Shown here: positions 44,992 through 54,104 of the stretch, one piece after another
How the letters are laid out: each line of letters starts with the position of its first letter
How positions within the stretch are numbered: the stretch's first letter is position 1
Assembly (NCBI RefSeq): GCF_018130385.1
Contig: NZ_JAFCLU010000005.1
Coordinates: 1 to 64,000 of the forward strand
Origin: Bradyrhizobium sp. AUGA SZCCT0283
Lineage (GTDB): Bacteria; Pseudomonadota; Alphaproteobacteria; Rhizobiales; Xanthobacteraceae
Length of the DNA stretch: 64,000 bases
Direction of reading: 5' to 3'
Program-made: the position numbers and the translations under genes
Notes under the pieces: generated by a model
What the model was told of the DNA's origin: nothing
Database searches by the model: none
What the model saw: only the letters and a program-made list of their open reading frames with translations

Positions 44992-45762
44992 CTACTTCAG
45001 CACGATCCACGCCGGCGCATGGTCGCTTGCGCCTTCCTCGCCGCGAACCTTGCGATCGACGCCGGCCTTGAGCAGTCGCGGCGCGATCGCCGGGCTCAGC
45101 AGCAGATGATCGAGCCGCAATCCGGCGTCGCGCGGCCAGCGGTTGCGCTTGTAGTCCCAGAACGTGAACATCGGTTTCGACGGATGGAGCGTCCGGATCG
45201 CGTCGGTCCAGCCCTGGTCCACCAGCGCCTTGAACGCAGCGCGGCTCTTCGGCTGGATCAGCGCGTCCTTGTCCCAGGATTTCGTCGGATAGATATCTGA
45301 CGCGGTCGGCGCGACATTGTAGTCGCCGGCCAGCACCACCGGGATGTCCTGCTTGAGCAATTTTGCGGCATGCGACCGTAGCCGCTTGAACCAGTCGAGC
45401 TTGTAGTCGAATTTCGGTCCGGGCTGCGGGTTGCCGTTCGGCAGATAGAGGCTGGTGACGATGACGCCGTTGACGGCGGCTTCGATATAGCGCGCCTCGT
45501 CATCATTGCGATCGCCGGGCAGCGCGGTCCGGGTCAATACCGGCTCGGCGTTGCGCGCCAGGATAGCGACGCCGTTCCAGGTCTTCTGTCCGCGCCACAC
45601 CGCGCCGTAGCCGGCTTTCTCGATCGCCAGAATCGGGAACTCGGCATCGGTCGATTTCAGCTCCTGCAGACAAACGACGTCGGGTTTGGCCACGCGCAGC
45701 CAGCGCAACAGGTTCGGCAGCCGGCGGTTGACATTATTAATGTTGAAGGTCGCGATCTTCAT
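44992..45762 (-). CDS. xthA: Exodeoxyribonuclease III
   Basis: 256 residues with exonuclease III/AP-endonuclease motifs: FNINNVNRR at the start, LQELK near 35, GDYNVAP, and the C-terminal LRLDHLLLSP and SDHAPAWI. It repairs abasic sites and removes nucleotides from 3' ends. It is convergent with the fused polyamine gene, with 13 bases between stops. Confidence 0.95.
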   Translation of the reverse strand: MKIATFNINNVNRRLPNLLRWLRVAKPDVVCLQELKSTDAEFPILAIEKAGYGAVWRGQKTWNGVAILARNAEPVLTRTALPGDRNDDEARYIEAAVNGVIVTSLYLPNGNPQPGPKFDYKLDWFKRLRSHAAKLLKQDIPVVLAGDYNVAPTASDIYPTKSWDKDALIQPKSRAAFKALVDQGWTDAIRTLHPSKPMFTFWDYKRNRWPRDAGLRLDHLLLSPAIAPRLLKAGVDRKVRGEEGASDHAPAWIVLK

Positions 45763-45821
45763 GTAGAGCTAGCCGGCATCACCATGCTTCGCCTGACACT
45801 TCGCTGCCATTTGGAGATTCC

Positions 45822-46040
45822 ATGTCGAAACTACGCTTCGCCGTTCTCGCGCTCGCCATCGGATGCTCCGGATCCGCGCTTGCTCAAACCGAGCAGCGCG
45901 GCGCCTGCAAGGCGGACTATGACAAATATTGCGCCGGCACGCGGCCCGGCGGCGGTCGTGTCGTCGCATGTCTGAACAAGCAGCAGCACCAACTCAGCGA
46001 CACCTGCAAGAAAGTGTTGGCTAGCCGGAAGGCACAGTGA
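45822..46040 (+). CDS. Small secreted cysteine-rich-repeat protein
   Basis: 72 residues. A signal peptide (about 1-21, ending SALA before QTEQ) exports it. The mature part has four Cys at 29, 37, 50 and 62 (GACKADYDKYCAG ... VVACLNK ... DTCKKVL), the single-unit cysteine-rich repeat also seen in GLG1-like proteins. It is basic (many Lys). Function is unknown; a small envelope or periplasmic factor. Confidence 0.72.
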   Translation: MSKLRFAVLALAIGCSGSALAQTEQRGACKADYDKYCAGTRPGGGRVVACLNKQQHQLSDTCKKVLASRKAQ

Positions 46041-46089
46041 GACACAAACTCGACATGAGGCGCCGCGAACGAACCCTGGAAACGAAGAA

Positions 46090-47325
46090 CTAGGTGGAAG
46101 CGGCAGCGAGCTCTGCTGGAGGCGGAGCAGGCGGCTCTGCAGTGGCATTGCCACCCTTGTAAATGCGCGCGTAACGCTTGCCGAGGCTGGTCAGCACTTC
46201 GTACCCGATGGTGCCGAAATGGTGGGCGAGCTCGTCGACCGTAATGCCTTCGCCGATCAGCGTCACCATATGGCCGCGCCGCACAGCATTCTTGTCGAGA
46301 TCGGTGACGTCGACGGCCGTCAGGTCCATCGAAATCCGCCCCGCGATCGGGCAGCGTCTGCCGGCGACCACCACCTCGGCGCCGCGGGTGCCGTCATTGG
46401 CGCTGGCGGCACGAAAATAGCCATCGGCGTAGCCCGCGGAAACGACCGCTATTCTGGTCGGACGCCGCGCCGTCCAGGTGCCGCCATAGCCGACGGTATC
46501 GCCGCGCTCGACGTTACGGATCTGCACGATGCGCGCCTTCAATTCGACGACCGGCTGCATCGGATTGTCGGCTTCCGGCGTCGGATTGACGCCGTAAATC
46601 GCACAGCCCGGGCGCACCATGTCGAACTGGAATTGAGACCCTAAGAAAATGCCGGATGAATTCGCCAGCGAGGCCGGCACGCCGGAAAACAGGCTCGCGA
46701 TCTCGCGAAAGGCGGTGAGCTGCCTGGCGTTGGCGGGATTGTTGAGCAGTTCCGCGGAGGCGAGGTGGCTCATCACGAGCGTAATGCCGTGATCGCCGGC
46801 GTTGATCCGCGGGATGATGCCCTGCGCCTCGGTGACTGTCAGTCCGAGCCGGTTCATGCCGGTATCGATGTGGATCGCAGCGCCGCCCGACCAACCCGAG
46901 CGGCGGCAGAATACGTCCCATTCGGCGAGTTCGTTGAGGTCGCCGATCACAGGCTTGCAGTCGATCCTGGCGTAGGCCTCGCCGGTATTCTGGAAAAAGC
47001 CGTTGAGTACGTAGATCGCGGCCCCGGGCGCCGCGGCGCGAACCACGCGGGCCTCATCGAGGGTGGCGACGAAGAACGTCTTGCAACCGGCGGCGGCAAG
47101 CGCCCGTGCGACCTGTTCGGCGCCGCAGCCATAGGCGTTCGCCTTGACGACGCCTGCGCATTCGGCCGGCACCGCGGTCTTCTCGAGCTTGCGCCAGTTG
47201 GCGACGATGGCATCGAGATCGACCGTCAGCACGCCGGTGGCTGTCACGAGCGCAGCCGCCTGGTTCGCCTCCGGCGAGAGCAGGGTGCCTTGCGGAATGG
47301 ATTTGGGATCGGGGGCAATGTTCAT
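46090..47325 (-). CDS. alr: Alanine racemase, biosynthetic
   Basis: 411 residues, within the family range with an N-terminal extension of about 30. PLP-binding K61 is in CAGVVKANAYGCGAEQVA. The second catalytic Tyr lies in the GYADGYFRA region. Alr makes D-alanine for peptidoglycan. It lies 46 bases downstream of dnaB, a common alphaproteobacterial neighbour order. Confidence 0.96.
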   Translation of the reverse strand: MNIAPDPKSIPQGTLLSPEANQAAALVTATGVLTVDLDAIVANWRKLEKTAVPAECAGVVKANAYGCGAEQVARALAAAGCKTFFVATLDEARVVRAAAPGAAIYVLNGFFQNTGEAYARIDCKPVIGDLNELAEWDVFCRRSGWSGGAAIHIDTGMNRLGLTVTEAQGIIPRINAGDHGITLVMSHLASAELLNNPANARQLTAFREIASLFSGVPASLANSSGIFLGSQFQFDMVRPGCAIYGVNPTPEADNPMQPVVELKARIVQIRNVERGDTVGYGGTWTARRPTRIAVVSAGYADGYFRAASANDGTRGAEVVVAGRRCPIAGRISMDLTAVDVTDLDKNAVRRGHMVTLIGEGITVDELAHHFGTIGYEVLTSLGKRYARIYKGGNATAEPPAPPPAELAAAST

Positions 47326-47371
47326 GCCCCATTTTACGCGGTGGAACGCGGCGGTTCAACCGCAGTTCGCC

Positions 47372-48871
47372 TCAATAGCCGCGGTCGGGCAAGTGGCTAT
47401 CCTGTGCGAGATCGCTGAAGCGCGTGAACTGGCCCTCGAACTGCACCTCGACCGTTCCGGTGGGGCCGTGGCGCTGTTTGCCGATGATGATTTCGGCCTT
47501 GCCGTGCACCAGCGACATGTCGAGCTGCCATTTTTCGTATTCGGGCGTGCCGATACGCGGCTCCTTGTTGGCGAGGTAATATTCCTCGCGATACACGAAG
47601 ATCACGACGTCGGCGTCCTGTTCGATCGAGCCGGATTCACGCAGGTCGGCCAGTTGCGGCCGCTTGTCGTCGCGATTTTCAACCTGACGCGAGAGCTGCG
47701 ACAAGGCGATGATCGGAACGTTCAGTTCTTTTGCCAGCGCCTTGAGGCTGGTGGTGATCTCGGTCACTTCCTGGACGCGGTTGTCCGAGCGCTTGCCCGA
47801 TCCCTGCAGCAGCTGGATGTAGTCGATCACGATCATGTCGAGGCCCTTTTGCCGCTTCAGCCGGCGGGCGCGCGCGGTGAGCTGCGAGATCGACAGGCCG
47901 CCGGTTTCGTCGACGTAGAGCGGCAGCGACTGCAGCTCGATGGAATAGTCGCGGATCTTCTCGAAATCGGCCTCGCTGATGCCGCCGCGGCGGATCATGC
48001 TCGACGCGATGCTGGTTTGTTCGGCCAGAATACGTGTGGCGAGCTGTTCGGCGGACATTTCGCAGGAGAAGAAGCCGACGATGCCGCCATTGACGGATTT
48101 CATCGTGCCGTCGGCCTGCACCTCGGCGCGATGCGCCTTGGCGATGTTGTAGGCGATGTTGGTGGCGAGCGCCGTCTTGCCCATGCCGGGGCGGCCGGCG
48201 ACGATGATCAAGTCGGACGCCTGCAGCCCGCCCATCTTGGTGTCGAGATCGCGCAAACCCGTAGCAATGCCGGAAAGACTTCCGTCGCGCTGGAAGGCCT
48301 TGGCCGCCATGTCGACCGCAGTGGTCAGCGCCTGCGAAAAGCGCTGGAAGCCGCCGTCGTAACGGCCGGACTCGGCAAGTTCGTAAAGCTGGCGCTCGGC
48401 GTCCTCGATCTGGGTGCGCGGGGTAAAATCCACCGGCGCATCGAAGGCGACATTGACCATGTCCTCGCCGATCCGGATCAGGTCGCGGCGCAGCGACATG
48501 TCATAGACCGTGCGGCCGTAGTCCTGCGCGTTGATGATCGTGGTGGCCTCGGCCGCGAGACGCGCAAGGTACTGGCCAACCGTCATGCCGCCGATATCGG
48601 TATCGGCGGGCAGGAAGGTTTTCAACGTGACGGGGGTAGCGACTTTGCCCATCCGGATCAGGCTGCCGGCGGTCTCGAAGATGGTCTGGTGGAGCGGCTC
48701 GAAGAAGTGCTTCGGCTCCAGGAAGTCGGAAACCCGGTAGAACGCGTCGTTGTTGACCAGGATCGCGCCCAGCAGACTCTGCTCCGCCTCGATATTGTGC
48801 GGCGCGCTCCGGTAGACCGGAGTTCCCGCGTCGGGAGCAAGCTTGAGGACGTTCGAATCAGTCAGAGCCAT
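47372..48871 (-). CDS. dnaB: Replicative DNA helicase
   Basis: 499 residues. The N-terminal DnaB domain (LLGAILVNNDAFYRVSDFLEPKHFF) precedes a RecA-like helicase with Walker A GRPGMGKTALA and IDYIQLLQGSG. The C-terminal DnaB_C motif ALSQLSRQVENRDDKRPQL is intact. There is no intein. It unwinds DNA at the fork, and is followed by alr. Confidence 0.97.
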   Translation of the reverse strand: MALTDSNVLKLAPDAGTPVYRSAPHNIEAEQSLLGAILVNNDAFYRVSDFLEPKHFFEPLHQTIFETAGSLIRMGKVATPVTLKTFLPADTDIGGMTVGQYLARLAAEATTIINAQDYGRTVYDMSLRRDLIRIGEDMVNVAFDAPVDFTPRTQIEDAERQLYELAESGRYDGGFQRFSQALTTAVDMAAKAFQRDGSLSGIATGLRDLDTKMGGLQASDLIIVAGRPGMGKTALATNIAYNIAKAHRAEVQADGTMKSVNGGIVGFFSCEMSAEQLATRILAEQTSIASSMIRRGGISEADFEKIRDYSIELQSLPLYVDETGGLSISQLTARARRLKRQKGLDMIVIDYIQLLQGSGKRSDNRVQEVTEITTSLKALAKELNVPIIALSQLSRQVENRDDKRPQLADLRESGSIEQDADVVIFVYREEYYLANKEPRIGTPEYEKWQLDMSLVHGKAEIIIGKQRHGPTGTVEVQFEGQFTRFSDLAQDSHLPDRGY

Positions 48872-49445
48872 GGCGTCAGGTTATGCTTTTGGTTTTTGGC
48901 CGTTGCTAGGATTTCCGCAAGGGGGGCGGCGATAAAGCGCCTGTCCCGGGCAAAGCGGAAGCAAAAGCTCGCCGCTATGCACCGTTCATCAAAAATGTGG
49001 ATGAATCCGGCTCGCACACAGGGTGAAGCTTGACGGGCTTTCGGCCAAAACGGGGCGGTACGGGCGCGTTTTCCGCAAAATGCCGGGTAAAATCTTAGGA
49101 GGGCCTGAACCTTACCGTGACTTGGACTGACATAGCTGAATGCGGGGAGACGTTTTCGACCCGCGTCTTAAGCGTTGATCAAACCAGGACCAGGTAGATG
49201 AACGCGAACACAGCGGCACCCACTCCGAATGCGATCAAGGCGTAGTCGATCCTGATGTCGGAATCGAACGGGGCTGGGTAGGTCTGCTGGGTCATGGCGG
49301 AGATGTACGATGGGCCGCCGATGGCTTCTGTGAAGTAGATCACATCGGGTGTGATTTTCTTAGCCGCAGAATGAATTGGTTACGAAATCGGGAACGGGCC
49401 GGCGATTTTCGAGTTGCTAGCTGTAACGGACCGGAAGGACAGACG
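48872..49445. other. Intergenic region upstream of dnaB
   Basis: About 570 bases. It holds the dnaB promoter and the possible 38-residue membrane protein at 49179-49295. The rest has no coding character and no recognised RNA gene. Confidence 0.4.
49179..49295 (-). CDS. Predicted 38-residue single-span membrane protein
   Basis: A 38-codon frame, MTQQTYPAPFDSDIRIDY followed by a hydrophobic helix (about residues 19-37) ending in LVLV. The soluble N-terminal part and C-terminal helix look like a real tail-anchored small protein. There is no strong Shine-Dalgarno. It is too short to support from sequence alone, but membrane proteins of this size are common in the group. Confidence 0.4.
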   Translation of the reverse strand: MTQQTYPAPFDSDIRIDYALIAFGVGAAVFAFIYLVLV

Positions 49446-49652
49446 ATGGGCCGGCAAATCCAGGGATGGCGATCGGCAAGCGGGCAGCGCTTGTGGCTGT
49501 CGATGCTGATCGACACGATGGAAGAGATTTCGCGCCCGGAGCTGCGTGCCGTCCCCTGCGATGATCGATTGCTCGCAGCGTTGCGAGCCCAACTCGCACG
49601 TCCGGCGTTGGCTCGTACGCCTTATGCCTCGGCGTACAGCCTGCGGAACTGA
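49446..49652 (+). CDS. Hypothetical small protein
   Basis: 68 residues from MGRQIQGWRS, with GGAAGGA seven bases before the ATG. The segment LWLSMLIDTMEEISRPELRAV is protein-like, with no signal or membrane helix. Antisense frames across it are less protein-like. I do not recognise a family. Confidence 0.42.
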   Translation: MGRQIQGWRSASGQRLWLSMLIDTMEEISRPELRAVPCDDRLLAALRAQLARPALARTPYASAYSLRN

Positions 49653-49674
49653 CGCGACCCGTGATGGGGGCGGA

Positions 49675-50925
49675 CTATTCGCCCGCCAATTGCAGCCGCG
49701 GCTGCCTTCCGAGTTCCATTCCACGCAGCCTCGCTTCTTCTCCGGCTATGTAATCCCGCGTCATCGGCACGATCCCCTGGCGCCGGGTGAGCTGGATCTG
49801 GAAATTCATCAGGTTTTGCTTCCGGAACGACATTTCCGACGCCGCCAGGTAAAATTCCCACATCCGGGCAAAACGCTCGTCATAGACGCGCACCGCCTCT
49901 TCGCGCCGCGCCATGAAGCGGTCGCGCCAGGCCTTCAGCGTTTCCGCATAATGCAGCCGCAGGATTTCGACGTCGCAGACCAGAAGGCCCGCCTTCTCGA
50001 TCGCGGGAATGACCTCGGAAAGGGCGGGGATATAGCCGCCCGGGAAGATGTATTTCGTGATCCATGGGCTGGTCACATCGGGCCCGGTAGAGCGGCCGAT
50101 CGAGTGCAGCACCATGACGCCGTCGTCGCTGAGAAGTTCGGCGCAGCGCCGGAAAAAGGTTTCATAGAAGTCGATGCCGACATGTTCGAACATGCCGACC
50201 GACACGATGCGGTCGAACGGGCCGGCAATATCGCGGTAATCGCTCGGCAGGAATCTTGCCGAACCCGTCAGGTTCCTTTCGGCGGCGCGGGCGTTCGAGG
50301 CCAGCAATTGCTCCGACGACAGCGTGATGCCGGTGACATCCGCGCCGGTCATTTCGGCCAGATAGAGGCCAAGGCCGCCCCAGCCGGAGCCGATGTCGAG
50401 CACGCGGTTGCCGCGCTTGATCAGGAGCTTGGCGGCAAGGTGGCGTTTCTTGGCGAGCTGGGCATCGTCGAGCGTCGTGTCCGGCGTTTCGAAATAGGCG
50501 CAACTATATTGCTTGTCGGCGTCGAGGAAGAGGGAATAGAGCCGCCCGTCGAGGTCGTAGTGATGGGCGACGTTGTTTCTTGCCCGGCCGCGCCAATTGA
50601 ATTGCCTGGCGTGCCGGCTGAAATAGCGCAGCCACCATTGCAGCTTGGCCCAACGTGGGAGCATTTCGGGCTGGCCGAGCAGGATCTCCAGCGCGTCCGC
50701 GATCGAGCCATCCTCGACCACGAACGTGCCGTCCATGTAGGCTTCGCCGAGCGCCAATTCGGGATTGAGGAGAATCCGGCGCTGCGTCCGTTCGGTCAGG
50801 AACCGCGCCGACACCGGGCGGCCGGTTCCGTCGCCGCAGGTAAACCTTGTCCCACTCGCGGCCGTGAATGTCATCGTGCCGCGGCGAATGAACTGACCCA
50901 AGAAATAACGCAACAACCGATCCAT
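49675..50925 (-). CDS. cfa: Cyclopropane-fatty-acyl-phospholipid synthase family protein
   Basis: 416 residues from MDRLLRYFLG; a longer frame has no protein character upstream. The AdoMet motif is VLDIGSGWGGLGLYLAE, with VGMFEHVGIDFYETFFRRC and the C-terminal FPGGYIPALSEV typical of CFA synthase. It cyclopropanates membrane phospholipid acyl chains in stress. Bradyrhizobium commonly has several copies. Confidence 0.92.
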   Translation of the reverse strand: MDRLLRYFLGQFIRRGTMTFTAASGTRFTCGDGTGRPVSARFLTERTQRRILLNPELALGEAYMDGTFVVEDGSIADALEILLGQPEMLPRWAKLQWWLRYFSRHARQFNWRGRARNNVAHHYDLDGRLYSLFLDADKQYSCAYFETPDTTLDDAQLAKKRHLAAKLLIKRGNRVLDIGSGWGGLGLYLAEMTGADVTGITLSSEQLLASNARAAERNLTGSARFLPSDYRDIAGPFDRIVSVGMFEHVGIDFYETFFRRCAELLSDDGVMVLHSIGRSTGPDVTSPWITKYIFPGGYIPALSEVIPAIEKAGLLVCDVEILRLHYAETLKAWRDRFMARREEAVRVYDERFARMWEFYLAASEMSFRKQNLMNFQIQLTRRQGIVPMTRDYIAGEEARLRGMELGRQPRLQLAGE

Positions 50926-51188
50926 GGAAGCACCAATGGAACGAGCGACCGCTACACTACTGACGCACCCCGGAACCGCTGGTTCCAACGATGGATCAAT
51001 AAAATGATAAGTACGATGATGCCGGTCCGCTAGTGCCTTGGAGTCAAAGCGGATATTCCCGAATGCGGCAATCACGCAGATGCGTAATAAGCACGCTTCC
51101 ATTCGCGTCATAATCGGCTAAAAGGTGACCCCGCCGCTGGCAACCTTATGCGACGCCGGGAGCGATTCCACGTCTGGAGAAGCAGGGA

Positions 51189-52235
51189 ATGTTGAGCCGA
51201 GCGCTCAGTTTAGCGACGGTGACGCTCCTGATCGGCTGCCTCACAGCAGGCGCGGCGCGGGCGGTCGAAAATCTCGACGCCGGCAAGAGCCCCGCCCAGA
51301 TATTCTCGAACACTTGCAGCGCCTGCCACAAGAGCCCGCGTGGCCTGTTGAAGAACGTATCGGCTTCGTCGTTGCCGGGCTTTCTGCGCCAGCACTATAC
51401 GACCGGCACCGACATGGCCTCGGTGCTCTCGTCCTATCTGATGTCCAACGGGGCGGCCGACCCCCGGTATCAGGGCAAGGATCAGCCGAAGCAGAAGGAC
51501 GCCAAGCAGGACGGAAGGCCGGATCAGCCCGACCGGCTCGGTCGCCGGCAGCCAGCGGCCGCACCTGCACAGGAGGCTTCCCGGCCGAACGCCGACGGAG
51601 CCCCACCGCAAGGCGAGGGCGCGCGTCCGGGCCGCGACGCGAAGCGGTTCGCACGTCCGCAAGCGGCACCCGATGCCGCCAAGCCTGCAGATGGACAGGT
51701 CCCGGTGCAGGCCGCGATCGACAGCAAGTCAGGCGTCAGGCAGAAACAGGGCAGACGCAGCAAGCCCCCCGCCGCCGAAGAACCGCCGAAAGCCGAGCAG
51801 GCAGCCCCGGGCGATGCCGCGAAGGAACAAGATGCCTCGCGGGATGCCGCCAAGGCTGAAACCGCCGCGACCGATCCTGCCAAGACCGATTCTGCCAAGA
51901 CCGATCCGGCCAAGATCGACGCGATCAAGGGCGAGAGCGACAAGCCGGCCGGCGACGCAGCGAAGCCCGTCGGCGAGTCGGAAAAGCCGGCACGCGAGGG
52001 CAGATCCGAGACCGCCAAAGTCGATGCTCCCAAGGAGAACGCCGGTAGCGAGCCGACGCCGCTCAGGCCAGATCCGGTGCCGCCGGTCACGCCGGCATCG
52101 CCAGCTTCCGCAGCGACCGCGCCTGAGCCGGCCGCAGATTCTCCGGCAGCGGCACCTCCACCGGTAACGGCTGCGGCGCCCGCATTGCCGCCGGTAGCGC
52201 CCGCCGGCCCGCCCGTACCGCCGATCTCGCGCTAG
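51189..52235 (+). CDS. Exported c-type cytochrome-like protein with a long low-complexity tail
   Basis: 348 residues. A signal peptide (about 1-25, ending RA before VENLD) is followed by C43-S-A-C46-H47, the CXXCH heme-attachment motif, then KSPRGLL and TGTDMASVLSSYLM (a candidate distal Met). Only about 95 residues are globular. The remaining ~250 are Ala/Pro/Lys/Asp-rich, with tandem AKTDPAKTDSAKTDPAKID-type repeats. A secreted monoheme electron carrier on a flexible linker is the simplest reading. Confidence 0.72.
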   Translation: MLSRALSLATVTLLIGCLTAGAARAVENLDAGKSPAQIFSNTCSACHKSPRGLLKNVSASSLPGFLRQHYTTGTDMASVLSSYLMSNGAADPRYQGKDQPKQKDAKQDGRPDQPDRLGRRQPAAAPAQEASRPNADGAPPQGEGARPGRDAKRFARPQAAPDAAKPADGQVPVQAAIDSKSGVRQKQGRRSKPPAAEEPPKAEQAAPGDAAKEQDASRDAAKAETAATDPAKTDSAKTDPAKIDAIKGESDKPAGDAAKPVGESEKPAREGRSETAKVDAPKENAGSEPTPLRPDPVPPVTPASPASAATAPEPAADSPAAAPPPVTAAAPALPPVAPAGPPVPPISR

Positions 52236-52285
52236 GATTTTCAGAGTTCCGAATGCCGATAGACGGTGGGATGTCGCTTGACCAG

Positions 52286-52306
52286 CTCTAGAGCAGCGCT
52301 CTAGAG
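52286..52306. promoter_or_regulatory. Operator-like inverted repeat before the TetR-thioesterase genes
   Basis: CTCTAGAGC and GCTCTAGAG are perfect 9-bp arms around AGC. Each arm begins or ends in the self-complementary CTCTAGAG. CTAG is rare in such GC-rich genomes, so two copies this close are notable. It lies 32 bases before the TetR start, a typical autoregulatory position. Confidence 0.55.
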
Positions 52307-52337
52307 TAAGTATCTAAGCCTCGAAAGACGGACGCGA

Positions 52338-52943
52338 ATGACCACGGCACGCGAGGATCTGCTGGCGGCGGGATTGGCGGTATTCGACCGCGACGGTTTC
52401 GAGGGCGCTACCGTGGCCGCCATCAGAACCCGCGCGCGGGCCTCCAATGGCAGCTTCTTCCATTTCTTCGGGTCGAAGAAGGAGCTGGCCGGCACGCTGT
52501 TCCTGGAAATTCTCGCCCGTTACCACGCTGCCGTCATCGCGGCGGTCAGTGAATCCTGCGGGGCGCCGGAAGGCGTGGCGCGGCTGATCCGCGCGCATCT
52601 CGAATGGGTCGTCAATTCCAGGCGCGAGGCGCGCTATCTGTTCGAAATTTCCCGCAGCGAATGGACCGAGGAGATCCGCGGCGCGCAGCGCGCGCAAAAC
52701 TCGCGCCTGGCGGAAGCCGTCGAGCGATGGCGCGCGCCGCTGGTTGAGCGCGGCGAATTGCTGCCGATGACATCGTCGCTGTTCTTCAGCCAGATCATCG
52801 GACCGGCGCAGATTTTCTGCCGCGCATGGCTGTCGGGCCGCGACCGCGCCGATCCAAGAGAGCAGGCCGACATCCTGATCGCCTGTGCCATCCGCGCGGT
52901 GGTCGCGCTTGATGCGATCCACAAACCGGGAGAAACCGTATGA
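52338..52943 (+). CDS. TetR family transcriptional regulator
   Basis: 201 residues. The helix-turn-helix is TVAAIRTRARASNGSFFHFFGSKKELAG at about 27-54, followed by an all-helical ligand domain. The stop overlaps the thioesterase ATG in ATGA (52940-52943), so the two are translationally coupled. The palindrome at 52286-52306 probably lies in its promoter. Confidence 0.88.
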   Translation: MTTAREDLLAAGLAVFDRDGFEGATVAAIRTRARASNGSFFHFFGSKKELAGTLFLEILARYHAAVIAAVSESCGAPEGVARLIRAHLEWVVNSRREARYLFEISRSEWTEEIRGAQRAQNSRLAEAVERWRAPLVERGELLPMTSSLFFSQIIGPAQIFCRAWLSGRDRADPREQADILIACAIRAVVALDAIHKPGETV

Positions 52944-53404
52944 ATGCGAATAACGATCCCGACTTCGCGCTGATCGCGACCCGTATCCGCGACAATGTCG
53001 GCCGCCAGGGCTTCATGGCCCATATCGGGGCGGAGGTGTCTGAGCTGACGCGCGGGACGTGCACGCTTGCGGTCGACCGCCGGCCGGAACTGTTGCAGCA
53101 GCACGGCCTGTTCCATGGCGGCGTCACCGCCTTCCTGGTCGACAACGCCACCACGATTGCGGCCGCGACATCGCGCGGGCAATCGGCGCTGACGGCGGAA
53201 TACAAATTGAACCTGCTGTCGCCGGCTGTAGGCGAGCGCCTGATCTGCCGGGCGCGCGTGATCAAGCCCGGGCGTCAGGTCGCCGTGGTTGCGGCCGACG
53301 TGTTCTGCGTGACCGATGGTGTCGAGAAGCACACTGCGACCGCGCTGGCCTCGATCGCGATGCTCGACGAAAAGGCGGCGGCCAGAATCCCAAGCCCGGC
53401 CTGA
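52940..53404 (+). CDS. PaaI-like acyl-CoA thioesterase (hotdog fold)
   Basis: 154 residues. HGLFHGGVTAFLVDNATTIAA is the hotdog helix with the family's conserved HGG, and the preceding residues form the beta-strand core. These enzymes hydrolyse acyl- or aryl-CoA. The gene is coupled to a TetR regulator, which may sense an acyl-CoA. Its stop codon lies in the loop of a terminator hairpin. Confidence 0.83.
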   Translation: MNANNDPDFALIATRIRDNVGRQGFMAHIGAEVSELTRGTCTLAVDRRPELLQQHGLFHGGVTAFLVDNATTIAAATSRGQSALTAEYKLNLLSPAVGERLICRARVIKPGRQVAVVAADVFCVTDGVEKHTATALASIAMLDEKAAARIPSPA

Positions 53405-53416
53405 AGGGCCGGGCTT
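53392..53416. terminator. Terminator hairpin spanning the thioesterase stop codon
   Basis: AAGCCCGGCC and GGCCGGGCTT form a perfect 10-bp stem around TGAAG. The loop contains the TGA stop codon (53402-53404). The region is convergent with rplI. It resembles the dispersed short palindromes elsewhere but is longer-stemmed. No T run follows on the plus strand, so it may act mainly on the opposite strand. Confidence 0.5.
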
Positions 53417-53451
53417 GAGGTCGTCATAGGGAGTTTTGAGCCAGAAGCGCG

Positions 53452-54051
53452 TTACTTCTCGGTTGAAGCGGGCGCCGGCGCCTCGTCGTCGTGCTGGGCT
53501 TCCGGATCGAAGAACTCGCCGGCGGCGGCGAGCGCTTCGGCGGCGGCGTCCTGGTCTTCCTGACGGGTCGAGATGTCCTCGCCGCGGTTGATGCGCTCGG
53601 CTTCATCGGCGCTGCGCGCCACGGTGACGCTGACGCTGACTTCGACTTCCGGATGCACGGCGATGGCGATCGCGTGCTTGCCGATGGTCTTGATCGGCGC
53701 GTCGAGCAGGACCTGGCTGCGGCTGATGGTGACGCCGTCGGCCTCGAACGAAGTGATGATGTCGCGCACGCTTACCGAGCCGAACAACTGGCCGGTTTCG
53801 GAAGCCTGGCGCAGCACGATCACGTTGCGGCCGTTGATCTTCTCCGCGACCTTGGTGGCTTCGCCCTTGGCCTTGAGGTTGTTGGCTTCAAGTTCGGCCT
53901 TCATGCCGTCGAACTTGGCGCGGTTGTCGGCGGTGGCGCGCAGCGCCTTGCCGCGCTTGAGCAGAAAGTTGCGGGCAAACCCGTCCTTGACGCGGACGAC
54001 TTCGCCCATCTGGCCCAGCTTGGCGACGCGTTCCAGCAAGATGACTTCCAT
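53452..54051 (-). CDS. rplI: 50S ribosomal protein L9
   Basis: 199 residues from [16 protein letters not shown], preceded by AAGGAG. It has the L9 N-terminal domain with [21 protein letters not shown], the long connecting helix and the C-terminal domain. It is about 50 residues longer than E. coli L9 because of an acidic C-terminal tail (DDEAPAP). The next gene upstream is the DUF2232 membrane protein. Confidence 0.97.
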   Translation of the reverse strand: MEVILLERVAKLGQMGEVVRVKDGFARNFLLKRGKALRATADNRAKFDGMKAELEANNLKAKGEATKVAEKINGRNVIVLRQASETGQLFGSVSVRDIITSFEADGVTISRSQVLLDAPIKTIGKHAIAIAVHPEVEVSVSVTVARSADEAERINRGEDISTRQEDQDAAAEALAAAGEFFDPEAQHDDEAPAPASTEK

Positions 54052-54104
54052 TTTCGTTCTCCTTTTGAGTGTTCGGTATGCGGTTGAAGTGAATGGTTGC
54101 AGGT

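Noticed and set aside
47144..49033. A 629-codon plus-strand open frame
   Set aside because: It is antisense to alr and dnaB; it is a compositional artefact of GC-rich third positions.
49546..51033. A 495-codon plus-strand open frame
   Set aside because: It is antisense to the cyclopropane synthase gene and lacks protein character.
51860..51930. Tandem short DNA repeats in the CXXCH gene
   Set aside because: They are in frame and encode AKTDP units; they are a coding low-complexity repeat, not a regulatory array.
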